Shown here piece by piece: positions 43,713-52,626 of a DNA stretch of 64,000 nucleotides. Source of the stretch: Deltaproteobacteria bacterium (lineage in GTDB: Bacteria; Desulfobacterota; Binatia; UTPRO1). The notes below the pieces were generated by a model. That model saw only the letters and a list, made by a program, of their open reading frames with translations. It did not search any database and was not told the DNA's origin. The first letter of the stretch is position 1. Every line of letters begins with the position of its first letter. The stretch is from contig JADYZW010000047.1 in assembly GCA_020852955.1 (NCBI GenBank), forward strand, positions 88,436 to 152,435, read 5' to 3'. The position numbers and the translations under genes are program-made.

Positions 43713-43773
43713 GCGCAGCTGCTTAGCTGAGCGCCTGCGCGCTTGCAATTCGCTCCGGCGAATCGCGGACGCG

Positions 43774-44772
43774 TCACTCGGCGACGGCGAGCTTCGAGGT
43801 TTTCGACCAGAAGAGCACGACCGGCGCCGCGATGTAGATCGACGAGTAGGTGCCGGTCAGGAAGCCGACGATCAGCGTGAAGGCGAACGGCTCGAGTCCG
43901 GGACCGCCGAGGAAGTAGAGCGCGAAGAGCACGAGTAGCGCGGTGCCCGTCGTCAGGATCGTCCGCGAGAGCGTCTCGTTGATGCTGAGGTTGATGACCT
44001 CGGCGAGGCTCGCGCGGCGCATCTTCCTCAGGTTCTCGCGCACGCGGTCGGAGACGATGATCGTGTCGTGCACCGAGAAGCCGATCACGGTCAGCATGGC
44101 CGCGAGGGTCGTGAGATCGAAGATGGTGCGCGACACGACGAGCGCGAGCAGCGCGATCATGACGTCGTGGGCGAGGGCGATCACGGCGCCGACGCCGAAG
44201 CTCAGCTCGAAGCGGAAGGCGATGTAGATGCCCATGAAGAGCGTGGTGAACGCGACCGCCAGGAAGCCGCGCTGGCGGAGCTCGGCGCCGACCTTCGGGC
44301 CGACGCTCTCGACGCTCAGGATCTCGAAGTTCTGCTCGCCCGGGTGCGACTTCGCGAGCGCGCCCTTGATGGTCTCGGCGACGGTGTTCATCGCGGTCGC
44401 GGTCTCGGGCTCGAAGCGCAGCAGGAACTCCTTCCCCTGCCCGCCGAACTCCTGGACGGTGAGGTCGGGCAGATCGAGGGCGCCGAGATCCTCGCGGAGC
44501 GCGTGCGCGGTGGTAGCGTCCTTGAAGCGTACCCGGACGTCGGTACCGCCCGCGAAGTCGATCCCGAAGTTCAGACCCCAGGTCACCAGCAGGACGACCG
44601 AGAGGACGTTCAGAACGGAGGACAGCACGAGGAAGAACTTGCGTTTGCCGACGAAGTCGAACCTGACGTCCGGCGAGAGCAACTCCGTGAACGTGTGGGA
44701 CGTCGCCGGCGCCGCGGCGCCGGCGCGCTCGCGCCCGGAGCGGCTCTCTGTGCGAACTCGGGGATTGCTCAC
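43774..44772 (-). CDS. secF: Protein-export membrane protein SecF (SecD not adjacent)
   Basis: A 332-residue SecF with six membrane helices. The first helix (KFFLVLSSVLNVLSVVLLVTWGL) leads into LNFGIDFAGGTDVRVRF and the periplasmic domain; later helices carry VIGFSVHDTIIVSDRVRENLRKM and SINETLSRTILTTGTALLVLFALYFLGG, classic SecF signatures. SecDF uses the proton gradient to complete protein export after SecA. The usual upstream secD is absent: the preceding gene is a 151-residue hypothetical, so secD must lie elsewhere. The start is a GTG with AAGGAG 5 nt upstream. Confidence 0.95.
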   Translation of the reverse strand: MSNPRVRTESRSGRERAGAAAPATSHTFTELLSPDVRFDFVGKRKFFLVLSSVLNVLSVVLLVTWGLNFGIDFAGGTDVRVRFKDATTAHALREDLGALDLPDLTVQEFGGQGKEFLLRFEPETATAMNTVAETIKGALAKSHPGEQNFEILSVESVGPKVGAELRQRGFLAVAFTTLFMGIYIAFRFELSFGVGAVIALAHDVMIALLALVVSRTIFDLTTLAAMLTVIGFSVHDTIIVSDRVRENLRKMRRASLAEVINLSINETLSRTILTTGTALLVLFALYFLGGPGLEPFAFTLIVGFLTGTYSSIYIAAPVVLFWSKTSKLAVAE

Positions 44773-44985
44773 TTCGTCTCCTTCTACGAACCAGGGTCGC
44801 CCGCGTCCGGCGCTCGCGGCCGCAGGCGGTGCGCTCGAGTCCTGCCTCGAGTGCGTCGCCCGTCGGCGGGTCGCCGTGCCCTACCAGATCGTGAGGCGAC
44901 CGGCCAGAGCCCCGACGGGCTCTCCGCGCCGCCGTCGATCGCGGTATGGAATCGCGCGGCGCCGCCGTGAGCCATCCGCGCAGCG

Positions 44986-45441
44986 CTAGTGGACCCAGCC
45001 TCCGTCCGGGCCCTTCGGCTCGTCCGCGTCGGCGCTCGACGGGCGACCGGCGCCGTTCACGTGTCCTTCCGGCGGCCGCGAAGCCGACCGACCGCCTTCG
45101 GGCACCGGAACGAGGTCGAGCAGGCGGCCCACGACCGGGACCGAGCGCAGCATCCCAGCGCCGCTCGCCAGCACCGCGCACGCCGCCGGGGCGTTGGATC
45201 GCACCCACGCGGCGGCGTCGCCGACGAGCGCGGCCGCCCGCGCGAGGAGCGCGGCGACGCCCGGACCCGTCGCCTCCGGCGCCGGCTCCGGCGCCGGGTC
45301 GAGCCCCGCCTTGCGCTTGGCGTGGTCGATGTCCCGCCAGAGCTGCCGCATGCGCATCGCCTCGTAGCCGCGCGGACGATCGTCGGACTCGACGCGCGTC
45401 GACTTCCGGCCACCCCGCTTCCCGCCACCCGCCCCTTTCAT
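44986..45441 (-). CDS. Hypothetical protein
   Basis: A 151-residue protein starting MKGAGGGKRGGRKSTRVESD with a basic, disordered lead, then a helical middle (GYEAMRMRQLWRDIDHAKRKAGLDP) and an Ala-rich segment AALLARAAALVGDAAAWVRSNAPAACAVLASGAGML that may be a membrane-active helix. It ends in a low-complexity acidic tail. A GGGAGG ribosome site lies about 6 nt before the ATG. No family is recognised; given the GC-rich composition a spurious frame cannot be excluded, but the ribosome site is favourable. Confidence 0.45.
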   Translation of the reverse strand: MKGAGGGKRGGRKSTRVESDDRPRGYEAMRMRQLWRDIDHAKRKAGLDPAPEPAPEATGPGVAALLARAAALVGDAAAWVRSNAPAACAVLASGAGMLRSVPVVGRLLDLVPVPEGGRSASRPPEGHVNGAGRPSSADADEPKGPDGGWVH

Positions 45442-45490
45442 GCGCCGCCTCCCTTACCATCGCGCCGCGCCGTCGTCACGGCGGGGGCGC

Positions 45491-46738
45491 TCACGCCGCG
45501 TCGGCCAGGCGCCAGGCCGGCGGACGCAGGCGCGAGATGCAGAAGGCCGCCGCGAGCGTCATCACCTCGATCGCCAGGATGGCCGGGACGTAGCTGCCGG
45601 TGCGATCACGCAGCCATCCGACGAGCGGCACCGCGACCGCCTGCGAGAAGACGATGATCGGCCCCATGCGGCCGGCGATCGCGCCGTAGTGACGCCGCCC
45701 GAAGCACTCGCCGAGCACCGTCGCCTGGAGCGTCGCGTTGCCGCCCATCGCGTAGCCGTAGACGACGACATAGAGCACGAGGATCGCCGGGATCCGCGCG
45801 AACGGCAGGAGCAACAATCCCGCCGCCTGCGCGAGGAAGCATCCGACGATGACCCGCCGCTGCTCCCTCCGCTCGAGCAGCGCTCCGAACCCGAGCTTGC
45901 CGACGACCCCGACGCCGGCCGTCGCGCCGAGGGCCAGCGCGGCATACGCCGGGCTCACCCCGACGTCGATCAGGAGCGGCACCTGGTGGAGGAGCACCGC
46001 GGAGAGCCCCATGACGGTCAACGAGAACGCCCCCGCGATCAACCAGAAGTTCGGGTCGCGCACCGCGTCGCGGGGCGTAACGGAGTGCTCGATCTCGAAC
46101 GCGATCCCGGTCGCGTCGCCGCCCGGCGTGCGCTCCTCGGCGGGGAGCTCCGCCGGCGGCTTGCGCATGACGTACGCGATCGGCGCGACGCCGACCCCGA
46201 TCACGAGCGCGCCGAGCGCGACGAACGCCTGCCGCCACCCGAGGTGCGCGATCAGCGTCTGCGCCAGCGGCACGAAGATCACGCCCCCCATCGAGATGCC
46301 GGCCGTCGCGAGCCCGAGGGCGCGCCCGCGCCGCCGCAGGAACCAACCCGCCACGGCGCTGTTGCTCGGGATCGGGCCGAGCGCGGTCGAGCCGAGCGAC
46401 ACGCAGAGCGCCATCAGCACGTAGTACTGGCCGAGCGAGCGCACCTGGGAGAGCAGCATGAAGGTGCCGCCGAGCACGAGCGCCCCGACCAGCTGCGAGC
46501 GCCGCGGGCCGTGACGGTCGACGACGCGGCCGACGAAGGGCGACCAGAGCGCCCCGACGATCGACACCGACGAGAATCCCCACGAGATCTGCGCGCGGCT
46601 CCAGCCGAACTCCTGGATCAGCGGCGTGAAGAAGACGCCGAAGCTGTAGAAGACGCAGCCGACGTTCAGGCAGTGCGCGAGGAAGGCGACGGCGACGATG
46701 CGCCAGCCGTAATAGGACGTTCGTCGAGCGCGCGGCAC
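45491..46738 (-). CDS. Major facilitator superfamily transporter, MCT-like
   Basis: A 415-residue carrier with 12 membrane helices. It opens SYYGWRIVAVAFLAHCLNVGCVFYSFGVFFTPLIQEFGWSRAQISW and has SPFVGRVVDRHGPRRSQLVGALVLGG, the MFS loop 2-3 signature, and GLATAGISMGGVIFVPLAQ. This resembles the oxalate/formate and monocarboxylate (MCT-like) group, so an organic acid is the likely substrate. The GTG at 46738 is supported by a promoter whose -10 ends 9 nt before it. The longer frame (to 46972) overlaps a kinase gene on the other strand and is disfavoured. Confidence 0.85.
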   Translation of the reverse strand: MPRARRTSYYGWRIVAVAFLAHCLNVGCVFYSFGVFFTPLIQEFGWSRAQISWGFSSVSIVGALWSPFVGRVVDRHGPRRSQLVGALVLGGTFMLLSQVRSLGQYYVLMALCVSLGSTALGPIPSNSAVAGWFLRRRGRALGLATAGISMGGVIFVPLAQTLIAHLGWRQAFVALGALVIGVGVAPIAYVMRKPPAELPAEERTPGGDATGIAFEIEHSVTPRDAVRDPNFWLIAGAFSLTVMGLSAVLLHQVPLLIDVGVSPAYAALALGATAGVGVVGKLGFGALLERREQRRVIVGCFLAQAAGLLLLPFARIPAILVLYVVVYGYAMGGNATLQATVLGECFGRRHYGAIAGRMGPIIVFSQAVAVPLVGWLRDRTGSYVPAILAIEVMTLAAAFCISRLRPPAWRLADAA

Positions 46739-46747
46739 GAACCGCGC

Positions 46748-46776
46748 ATTCTGGAGCGCACGCGCCGCTGCGGCAA
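46748..46776 (-). promoter_or_regulatory. Promoter of the MFS transporter gene, probably leaderless
   Basis: On the minus strand TTGCCG (46771-46776) and CAGAAT (46748-46753) are 17 bases apart; 9 nt separate the -10 from the GTG at 46738. No ribosome site is seen. Confidence 0.42.
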
Positions 46777-46919
46777 GGTTCGCCCCGACGCCGACGACCG
46801 CCCACGCCGCGGCACGCGCCTTGCTCGCGAGACGGCGGTCGGGAAAATCGAGCGTCTTCGGCCGGAGGCCAGATGTCGCGTCGTCACCAGGATGCCGTTC
46901 GCCACGCCCGCGTCGCCGG

Positions 46920-48758
46920 GTGGCGCGGGTGACCGCATCGCTCGTCGGGGCCGTGCTGGCCGGCGTCGGCATGGGCGTCCTGATCCGTCAGAACCGGCGC
47001 GCGCGGCGGACGGCCGCGCTGCTCCGCGGCCAGACCCGGCTGCTCGAGATGATCGCGCTCGGGAAGCCGCACGGGGAGGTGCTCGAGGCGCTCTGTACGC
47101 TCGTCGAGCGGCACGTGCCCGGCATGCTCTGCTCGGTGCTCCTTCTCGACGGCGACCGGCTCCGGCACGGCGCGGCGCCGAGCCTCCCCGCCGAATACTG
47201 CCGGGCGATCGACGGCATCACGATCGGACCGACCGTCGGGTCCTGCGGCACGGCCGCGCACGCGCGCGCGCCGGTCGTCGTCACGGACATCGCACACGAT
47301 CCGCTCTGGAACGACTACCGCGACGTCGCGCTCGCCCACGACCTCGCGGCCTGCTGGTCCTTTCCCATCCTCGGCGGTGACGGGCGCTGCCTCGGAACCT
47401 TCGCGATGTACTACCGTCGCGTCCGCACCCCGACCCGCGACGACTGGCGTCTGATCGAGGTCGCGACCGACGTGGCCACGGTGGCGCTCGAACGCCATCG
47501 CACCGCGATCGAGCTGGCGCGCTCGACCGCGCACGCAGCCGAGGAATCGCGCCTGTCGAGCGCCCTCGCGCACGTCGGCCACGAAATGATCTCGTCGCTC
47601 GACACCCCGGTGCTCCTCGACCGGCTCTGCCAGCTCGCGACCGAGCGGCTCTCCTGCGACCTCAGCGCGACCGTCCTGCGCGATCCGACCTGCGGACTGT
47701 TCGTCGCGCGCGCCTCGGACGGCTGCACGCCGGCGCAGGCGGAGGCGCTCCGGGTGCTGCGGCTCTCTGAATCCGCCGTCGCGCCGCTGCTGCACGCGCT
47801 CGAGCGCGACGGCGATGTCCAGCTCCGGACCGACGCCGTCGTCGAACCCGCGCACGCGCGCCTCCTCGCGGAGTACGGCGTCACCCACAGCCTCTACGTG
47901 GCGCTCCGCCGCGGCCGCGACGTGATCGGCTTCCTTTGCGCGGCGCATCGCGGGCGCACGCGGCCCTTCACCCCGCTGCAGCGGCGCCTGGCCGCCGGCA
48001 TCGCGCAGATCGGCTCGATGGCGCTCGCGAACGCCCGCCTCGTGGAAGAGGTCCAGCGGGCGAGCCAGCTCAAGACGGAGTTCGTCTCGACCATGTCGCA
48101 CGAGCTCCGTACGCCGCTCAGCGTGATCCTCGGCTACGCCGACGTGCTCGAGGATCCGGCCCTCGATGCCGACGAGCGGCGCCGGACGCTCGGGCGCGTC
48201 CGCCGCGCCGGTTTCGAGCTCCTCGAGATGATCGAAGCCACGCTCGACATCGGCCGCCTCGAAACCGGGCGCGATCCGGCGCGCATCGAGCCGGTCGACG
48301 TCTCCGCGATGCTCGACGACCTCGCCGTGGAGTTCGCGGCCGTACACCAGGCGCCGGAGCCGGCGCTCCACTGGCGCCACGACGCGGGCCTCGTCCTCGA
48401 CACCGACCGCCGGAAGCTCCGCATGATCCTGAAGAACCTCGTCGCCAACGCGCTCAAGTTCACGCCGCGCGGCGAGGTGCGCATCGAGGCCGCCATGCAC
48501 GGCAACCGCTGCGCCTTCACGGTCCGCGACACGGGGATCGGCATCGCCGCCGACCGCTTGCCCGTCATCTTCGAGATGTTCCGCCAGGGCGACAGCTCCG
48601 ACGCGCGCTCGTACGGCGGCGTCGGGCTCGGGCTGTACATCGTGCAGCGCTTCCTCGAGCAGCTCGGCGGGGACATCGCGGTCGCGAGCGCGCTCGATCG
48701 CGGTACGGCGTTCACGGTGACGATGCCGGTGCGGGCCGCGCTCCCACTGACGGCGTGA
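46920..48758 (+). CDS. Double-GAF sensor histidine kinase
   Basis: A 612-residue kinase. After a single membrane helix (about 4-21, TASLVGAVLAGVGMGVLI) come two GAF domains, about 45-190 (LCSVLLLDGDRLRHGAAPSLPAEYC, GSCGTAAHARAPVVVTDIAHDPLW) and 215-350. These are followed by HisKA with the phosphohistidine in STMSHELRTPLSVILGYADVL, and HATPase_c with N (NLVANALKFTPRG), G1 (RDTGIGIAADRLP) and G2 (GVGLGLYIV) boxes. It has no receiver domain and no adjacent response regulator. Its start is uncertain between GTG 46920 and GTG 46929. The ligand is unknown. Confidence 0.88.
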   Translation: MARVTASLVGAVLAGVGMGVLIRQNRRARRTAALLRGQTRLLEMIALGKPHGEVLEALCTLVERHVPGMLCSVLLLDGDRLRHGAAPSLPAEYCRAIDGITIGPTVGSCGTAAHARAPVVVTDIAHDPLWNDYRDVALAHDLAACWSFPILGGDGRCLGTFAMYYRRVRTPTRDDWRLIEVATDVATVALERHRTAIELARSTAHAAEESRLSSALAHVGHEMISSLDTPVLLDRLCQLATERLSCDLSATVLRDPTCGLFVARASDGCTPAQAEALRVLRLSESAVAPLLHALERDGDVQLRTDAVVEPAHARLLAEYGVTHSLYVALRRGRDVIGFLCAAHRGRTRPFTPLQRRLAAGIAQIGSMALANARLVEEVQRASQLKTEFVSTMSHELRTPLSVILGYADVLEDPALDADERRRTLGRVRRAGFELLEMIEATLDIGRLETGRDPARIEPVDVSAMLDDLAVEFAAVHQAPEPALHWRHDAGLVLDTDRRKLRMILKNLVANALKFTPRGEVRIEAAMHGNRCAFTVRDTGIGIAADRLPVIFEMFRQGDSSDARSYGGVGLGLYIVQRFLEQLGGDIAVASALDRGTAFTVTMPVRAALPLTA

Positions 48759-48841
48759 AGCGCGGCGCGCGCGGCCCGGACCGCGGGGACGCCGGAATCC
48801 CGCGGGTGGCGAGCCGGACGCAGATGACCTAGGGTCGCCTC

Positions 48842-49966
48842 GTGTCCGAGCGCCCCGACTCGCCGTCGAAGACCGCTCCCGCCTCGGGCGCCGTCCGCAA
48901 GGTGGCGCCGCTCCCCACGCGCCGCGTCTCCGCGACCGATTGGGCGACGAGCGAACACCTGCGTACGCTCGTCGACAACTCGCAGACGTGCATCTACGTG
49001 AAGGACGCTGCCGGCCGCTACCTCCTCATGAACCGTCGCTACGAGGACATCTTCCACGTGTCGAGCGCCGACTTCCTCGGCCGCACCGACGACGACATCT
49101 TTCCGCCGGACGTCGCGCGGACGCTGCGCGACAACGACGTCGAGGTCATGCGCCGGAACGAGCCGATCGAGTTCGAGGAGGTCGTGCCGCAGGACGACGG
49201 AAGCCACACCTACGTCTCGGTCAAGATGCCGCTGCGCGACGAGCACGGCCGGGCCGAAGGCGTGTGCGGCATCTCCACGGACATCACGCAGCGCCGCGAA
49301 ACGGAGCGGCAGCTCCGACGCTTGACGCAGCAGCTCGTGACCGTCCGCGAAGAGGAGCGGCAGCGCCTGAGCTTCCGCATCCACGACGAGATCTGCCAGG
49401 AGCTGACCGGCATCACCTTCATGCTGGAAGCGACGGCGCGGCGGATCGGCCCCGAGCGCGCAGACGACCTGGCCGAGCTGACGCGCGCGCAACGGCAGCT
49501 GGCCCACGTGATCGATCATCTCCGCGCGGTCGCGCGCGGATTGCACCCCGTCGTGCTGCGCGACCTCGGGCTCGCCGCTAGCCTGCGGACGCTCGCGCAG
49601 ACGATGTCGACGCCGCGGCTGACGGTGGACACGGCGATCGCCCCGACGCTGCCTCCGCTCGGCGCGAACGTCGCGCTGGCGCTCTATCGGATCGCGCAGG
49701 AGGCGGTGCTGAACGCGATCCGCCACGCCGACACCCACGCCATCCGGGTCTCCGTGCAGCCTGCGGCCGACGAGGTCGTCCTGATCGTGGCCGACGACGG
49801 CCTCGGCTTCGATCCGGGCACCGTCGGCACGCGGAGCCTCGGGCTCCTCGGCATGGAGCAGCGCGCCACCGCCGTCGGGGGGAGGCTCGCGATCGAATCG
49901 GCGCCGGGGCGCGGCACCCGGATCGTGTTCAGCTGCCGCGCCGGTGGCGACGCGGAGGGCTCGTGA
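48842..49966 (+). CDS. PAS-domain sensor kinase of the NarX/DegS (HisKA_3) type
   Basis: A 374-residue soluble kinase. A PAS domain (about 40-150: TLVDNSQTCIYVKDAAGRYLLMNRRYEDIFHVS, FLGRTDDDIFPPDVA) is followed by a HisKA_3 dimerisation domain with the phosphohistidine in SFRIHDEICQELTGITFML, and a HATPase_c (YRIAQEAVLNAIRHAD, LIVADDGLGFDP, LGLLGMEQRATAVGG). HisKA_3 kinases pair with NarL/LuxR-type regulators; the only one in the window is at 29747, so they may be an unlinked pair (inference). The GTG start is preceded by a weak TAGGGT at 48830-48835. Confidence 0.9.
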   Translation: MSERPDSPSKTAPASGAVRKVAPLPTRRVSATDWATSEHLRTLVDNSQTCIYVKDAAGRYLLMNRRYEDIFHVSSADFLGRTDDDIFPPDVARTLRDNDVEVMRRNEPIEFEEVVPQDDGSHTYVSVKMPLRDEHGRAEGVCGISTDITQRRETERQLRRLTQQLVTVREEERQRLSFRIHDEICQELTGITFMLEATARRIGPERADDLAELTRAQRQLAHVIDHLRAVARGLHPVVLRDLGLAASLRTLAQTMSTPRLTVDTAIAPTLPPLGANVALALYRIAQEAVLNAIRHADTHAIRVSVQPAADEVVLIVADDGLGFDPGTVGTRSLGLLGMEQRATAVGGRLAIESAPGRGTRIVFSCRAGGDAEGS

Positions 49967-50303
49967 GGACGGTCGCCGCGGCGCTCGTGCTGGCGGTCGC
50001 GCTCGCCGCCGAGCCGGTCGACGCGGTGGCGCTCGACGGAGCGCTGGAGCGCGCCCTCGCGACCAGCCCCTACGTCTACCTCCCTTCACCGCCGCGGGCG
50101 CGCTCGTGCGCGACCCGGCTCTCTACGAGAAGCTCTGCGCGACCTTCGCCGCGAAGTACCCCGACGGCTGGCCGAAGTACGAGCGGAGCTTCCGCGCGGG
50201 CCTGCGGGACGGAAGCCGCGTGCTGATGCGGTATCGGCCGATCGCGGACGCGCCCGCGGTCGGAGGTCGGCCGCCGCGCCCGAGCCCGGCGCCAAGCCCG
50301 TGA
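49963..50303 (+). pseudogene. Broken small secreted protein gene (frameshift or internal deletion)
   Basis: The frame starting at GTG 49963 gives a signal peptide (MRTVAAALVLAVALAAEPVDA) and LDGALERALATSPYVYLPS, then turns into an Arg/Ser-rich nonsense reading. From about 50085 a second frame gives a sensible FTAAGALVRDPALYEKLCATFAAKYPDGWPKYERSFRAGLRDGSRVLMRYRPI. Joining the two suggests one ancestral protein with a frameshift and probably a missing centre, because SPYVYL and the YPDGWPKYERSFRAGL parts would normally be apart. A sequencing indel is an alternative. The start overlaps the kinase stop by 4 bases. The opposite strand is occupied by the end of the CYTH frame. Confidence 0.45.
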
Positions 50304-50967
50304 GATGGGCAGGGAGCCGTGCGTGGCAGCTCCGGCGGGCGGCCCGCAGACCCTCTTCGAACTTCGATCGCGCCGCGGGCACCAGGCGCCGGCGGCGGCG
50401 AAGCGCCGCCACGAACGCGGCGACGCGCGCGGTCCGGCCCGCCCGCGCTTCGACCTCCAGGCGCTCGAGCCGCCGTAGCGGAACGTCGGGCGCGCGCAGC
50501 TCGGTGCGATCGAGCGCCACCTCCGCGACCACCCGACCGTCCCGGCGCAGCGCGAACACGACGCGGCGCGTGCGCACGGCGAAGAGGCGCCGCAGCGGCC
50601 GGTCCCCGACCATCCGGCGGACGCGCACGCCGACGACGCCCGTCGACGCATGCAGGCTCGCGATCCGCGCACTGGCCAGCCGCGACGTGATCTCGCGTCG
50701 ACGCGCGACGCCGCCCTCGGCGCGCCGGAGGGCCTTCAGCGTCGCCTCCGCCTTCCCACCGTCGCGCCGCACCCGGAGGGCAAAGCCCGCGCGCGCGATC
50801 CGCCCGTCCGCCGTGTCGTAGTACGCGTCGGCGAGCCTGCGAACGCCGAGGCGCGTCAGGCCCCAGCGGTCGTCGAAGCGCGCCCGCGCGAGCCAGCGCT
50901 CGAGCGCCGCGACGTCGCGGCACACGAGCTGCCATTCGACCTCGACGCCGCGACCCACCGGAGGCAC
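50086..50967 (-). CDS. CYTH-domain protein
   Basis: A roughly 293-residue protein whose residues about 5-210 form a CYTH-like domain (VEVEWQLVCRDVAALERWLARARF, LADAYYDTADGRIARAGFALRVRRDGGKAEATLKAL, VAEVALDRTELRA, RRLERLEVEARAG, RSKFEEGLR). CYTH enzymes bind triphosphates in a beta-tunnel; members include adenylate cyclase CyaB, thiamine triphosphatase and inorganic triphosphatase. The N-terminal ExExx signature is present in degenerate form (EVEWQ). The last 75 or so codons run antisense through the broken gene at 49963-50303, so the natural stop may have been lost. The start may be GTG 50967 or 50958. Confidence 0.65.
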   Translation of the reverse strand: MPPVGRGVEVEWQLVCRDVAALERWLARARFDDRWGLTRLGVRRLADAYYDTADGRIARAGFALRVRRDGGKAEATLKALRRAEGGVARRREITSRLASARIASLHASTGVVGVRVRRMVGDRPLRRLFAVRTRRVVFALRRDGRVVAEVALDRTELRAPDVPLRRLERLEVEARAGRTARVAAFVAALRRRRRLVPAARSKFEEGLRAARRSCHARLPAHLTGLAPGSGAAADLRPRARPRSADTASARGFRPAGPRGSSARTSASRRGTSRRRSRRASRREPGRARARPRR

Positions 50968-50999
50968 GGTTCCACCCCCGTCCGGCCGGCACAAGCGGG

Positions 51000-52526
51000 T
51001 CAGCGCGCGGCGACGAAGGCGTCGAGAACGTTGCGCGTCGCCTGCTGCAACCGGGGATCGGGAGCGGCGCGATCGCCGAAGGCGTCGAGCCCGAGGCTCC
51101 AGCCGATGGTGCCGGCCGCGAACACCCACGCGCCGCTCGGCGCCTGGTAGATCGCGGAGCCGGCCTCGGCCGTGGCGCCTGAGAAGCTCGCGAAGGCCGA
51201 CGCCGAGAGGAAGGCCGTGCTGCCGGCGCGCGCCAGGGGAGCCGGCGCGGCGGGGTCGAACGCGTCGGTCTCGTAGCCGATGATGCCCGGGATCGCGTCG
51301 CCGTCGGCCAGGCCCGTGTCGCCGTAGACCCAGTGATCGGCGTTCCGCACGACGTAGTCGGCGTACGCACCGTGATAGCCGCCGGCGATGATGGCGCCGT
51401 GCTGGAGGCCGATGAGCGCCTGCTCCGGACGCGCGATCTCCGGGTCGCGCCATCGGACCGTCATCGTTCCGTCGCGCACCGGGTCGAGGGCCGCGTCCTT
51501 GTAGCAGACCATGACGCGATCCGGGGCGCCGGTCGCCGACGGCGCGAAACGCACCTGCCAGTACGCCGCGTTGGCCCCGAAGAAGCCGAGATGCACGCCG
51601 CGATCGCGCGCGCGCTCGATGGCGTCGTACATCGGGCGCGACCAGTACTCGTCGTGCCCCACCGAGAGGAACGCCCGGCTCCGCAGCAGCCGCTCGCCGC
51701 GCGCGTGGGTGTCGAGGTCGGTCGTGTAGGCGACGTCGTAGCCCTCGCGCTCGAGGAAACGCACGAAATGGATCTCCCAGTCGAAGAGCTGGCCCGCTCC
51801 GTCGCGAGCGTAGGGTCGGTCGAAGGACACCGCGACCGCGCGCGCGTTGCCGGCGATCGTCGGCGGACCGAAGCTGTCGCCGTAGAGGCTCTTCCCCCGC
51901 CGGCCGTCCGAGGGATAGTCGTTGTACGCTTGATACGTCGTGACGCTCTGCTGGTAGACGATGTCGGCGGACCGCTCGTCGTCGCGCACGACGAACGAAA
52001 CGAAGTTCGCGAAGCGCGCCTCGGTCCGCACGACGGCTAGATACACCCCGCTCACCCACTCCGACGGCACCGCGAGATCGGCGCTCGGTGCCCAGTCGCA
52101 CGCGACGAGCCCCGTCTCGGCGTCGATCGGACACTCGACCTGACGGCTCCCCGCGAGCGGGCCGAGGCTCGTGGCGAGGACGCCGCCGAGCCCCGCGTAC
52201 CACCCGAGGCGGTAGACGTCGATCGTGTACGACTGCGGCGGGTCCACGCTGACGTAGAAAGTGATCGTTTCGCCGTGATTCACGCTCGTGGCGGAGGCGT
52301 AGCCCTTCACCTGCTCCGCCACGTCGTCGCCGCGCGCGTAGCCGTGGCGCCAGAACTGCCAGGCGTCGGTGCCCGGGCGCCGGTTCTCGCGCTCGACGAC
52401 CGAGACCGTCCGCGCCGCCGAGCGCGCGTCGTCGCCGCCGCCGCCGGAGCCGCAGCCGGCGGCGACGAGCAGCCCGAGGGCCGTCGCCACCGTCCAGAGT
52501 TCGCGTCCCCCCGAGGTACGCCGCAT
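51000..52526 (-). CDS. N,N-dimethylformamidase-like lipoprotein
   Basis: A 508-residue secreted protein whose signal peptide ends LLVAAG|C, a convincing lipobox. The body matches the C-terminal domain of the large subunit of N,N-dimethylformamidase: TITFYVSVDPPQSYTIDVYRLGWYAGLGG, GVYLAVVRTEARFANFVSFVVRDD, DIVYQQSVTTYQAYNDYP, LSVGHDEYWSRPMYDAI and GWSLGLDAFGDR near the end. Enzyme residues cannot be assigned confidently, and the small subunit gene is absent. It probably sits on the membrane or outside the cell. GGGAGGAGG precedes the ATG. It lies between a kinase and the CYTH gene. Confidence 0.8.
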   Translation of the reverse strand: MRRTSGGRELWTVATALGLLVAAGCGSGGGGDDARSAARTVSVVERENRRPGTDAWQFWRHGYARGDDVAEQVKGYASATSVNHGETITFYVSVDPPQSYTIDVYRLGWYAGLGGVLATSLGPLAGSRQVECPIDAETGLVACDWAPSADLAVPSEWVSGVYLAVVRTEARFANFVSFVVRDDERSADIVYQQSVTTYQAYNDYPSDGRRGKSLYGDSFGPPTIAGNARAVAVSFDRPYARDGAGQLFDWEIHFVRFLEREGYDVAYTTDLDTHARGERLLRSRAFLSVGHDEYWSRPMYDAIERARDRGVHLGFFGANAAYWQVRFAPSATGAPDRVMVCYKDAALDPVRDGTMTVRWRDPEIARPEQALIGLQHGAIIAGGYHGAYADYVVRNADHWVYGDTGLADGDAIPGIIGYETDAFDPAAPAPLARAGSTAFLSASAFASFSGATAEAGSAIYQAPSGAWVFAAGTIGWSLGLDAFGDRAAPDPRLQQATRNVLDAFVAAR

Positions 52527-52536
52527 GGCCTCCTCC

Positions 52537-52559
52537 CGCTCCGGACTACGTCCGGAGCG
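52537..52559. other. Perfect 10-bp inverted repeat before the dimethylformamidase-like gene
   Basis: CGCTCCGGAC (52537-52546) and GTCCGGAGCG (52550-52559) flank TAC. It lies 10 nt upstream of the ATG at 52526 on the leftward strand, next to the ribosome site, and 68 nt after the kinase stop. It may be an operator or an RNA hairpin that limits translation. Confidence 0.45.
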
Positions 52560-52626
52560 CGCCCGATGTTCCGCGAGCCGCCCGTCCCACGGGACGGCCC
52601 TGCGCCGCGCCCCCGCGACGCACCAC

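Noticed and set aside
44906..44923. 7-bp inverted repeat AGAGCCC/GGGCTCT as a terminator
   Set aside because: There is no T tract on either strand and the stem is short; in 70% GC DNA such repeats are expected by chance.
46739..46972. N-terminal extension of the MFS transporter by 78 codons
   Set aside because: The extra residues are low-complexity and antisense to the kinase; a promoter sits inside this stretch and supports the start at 46738.
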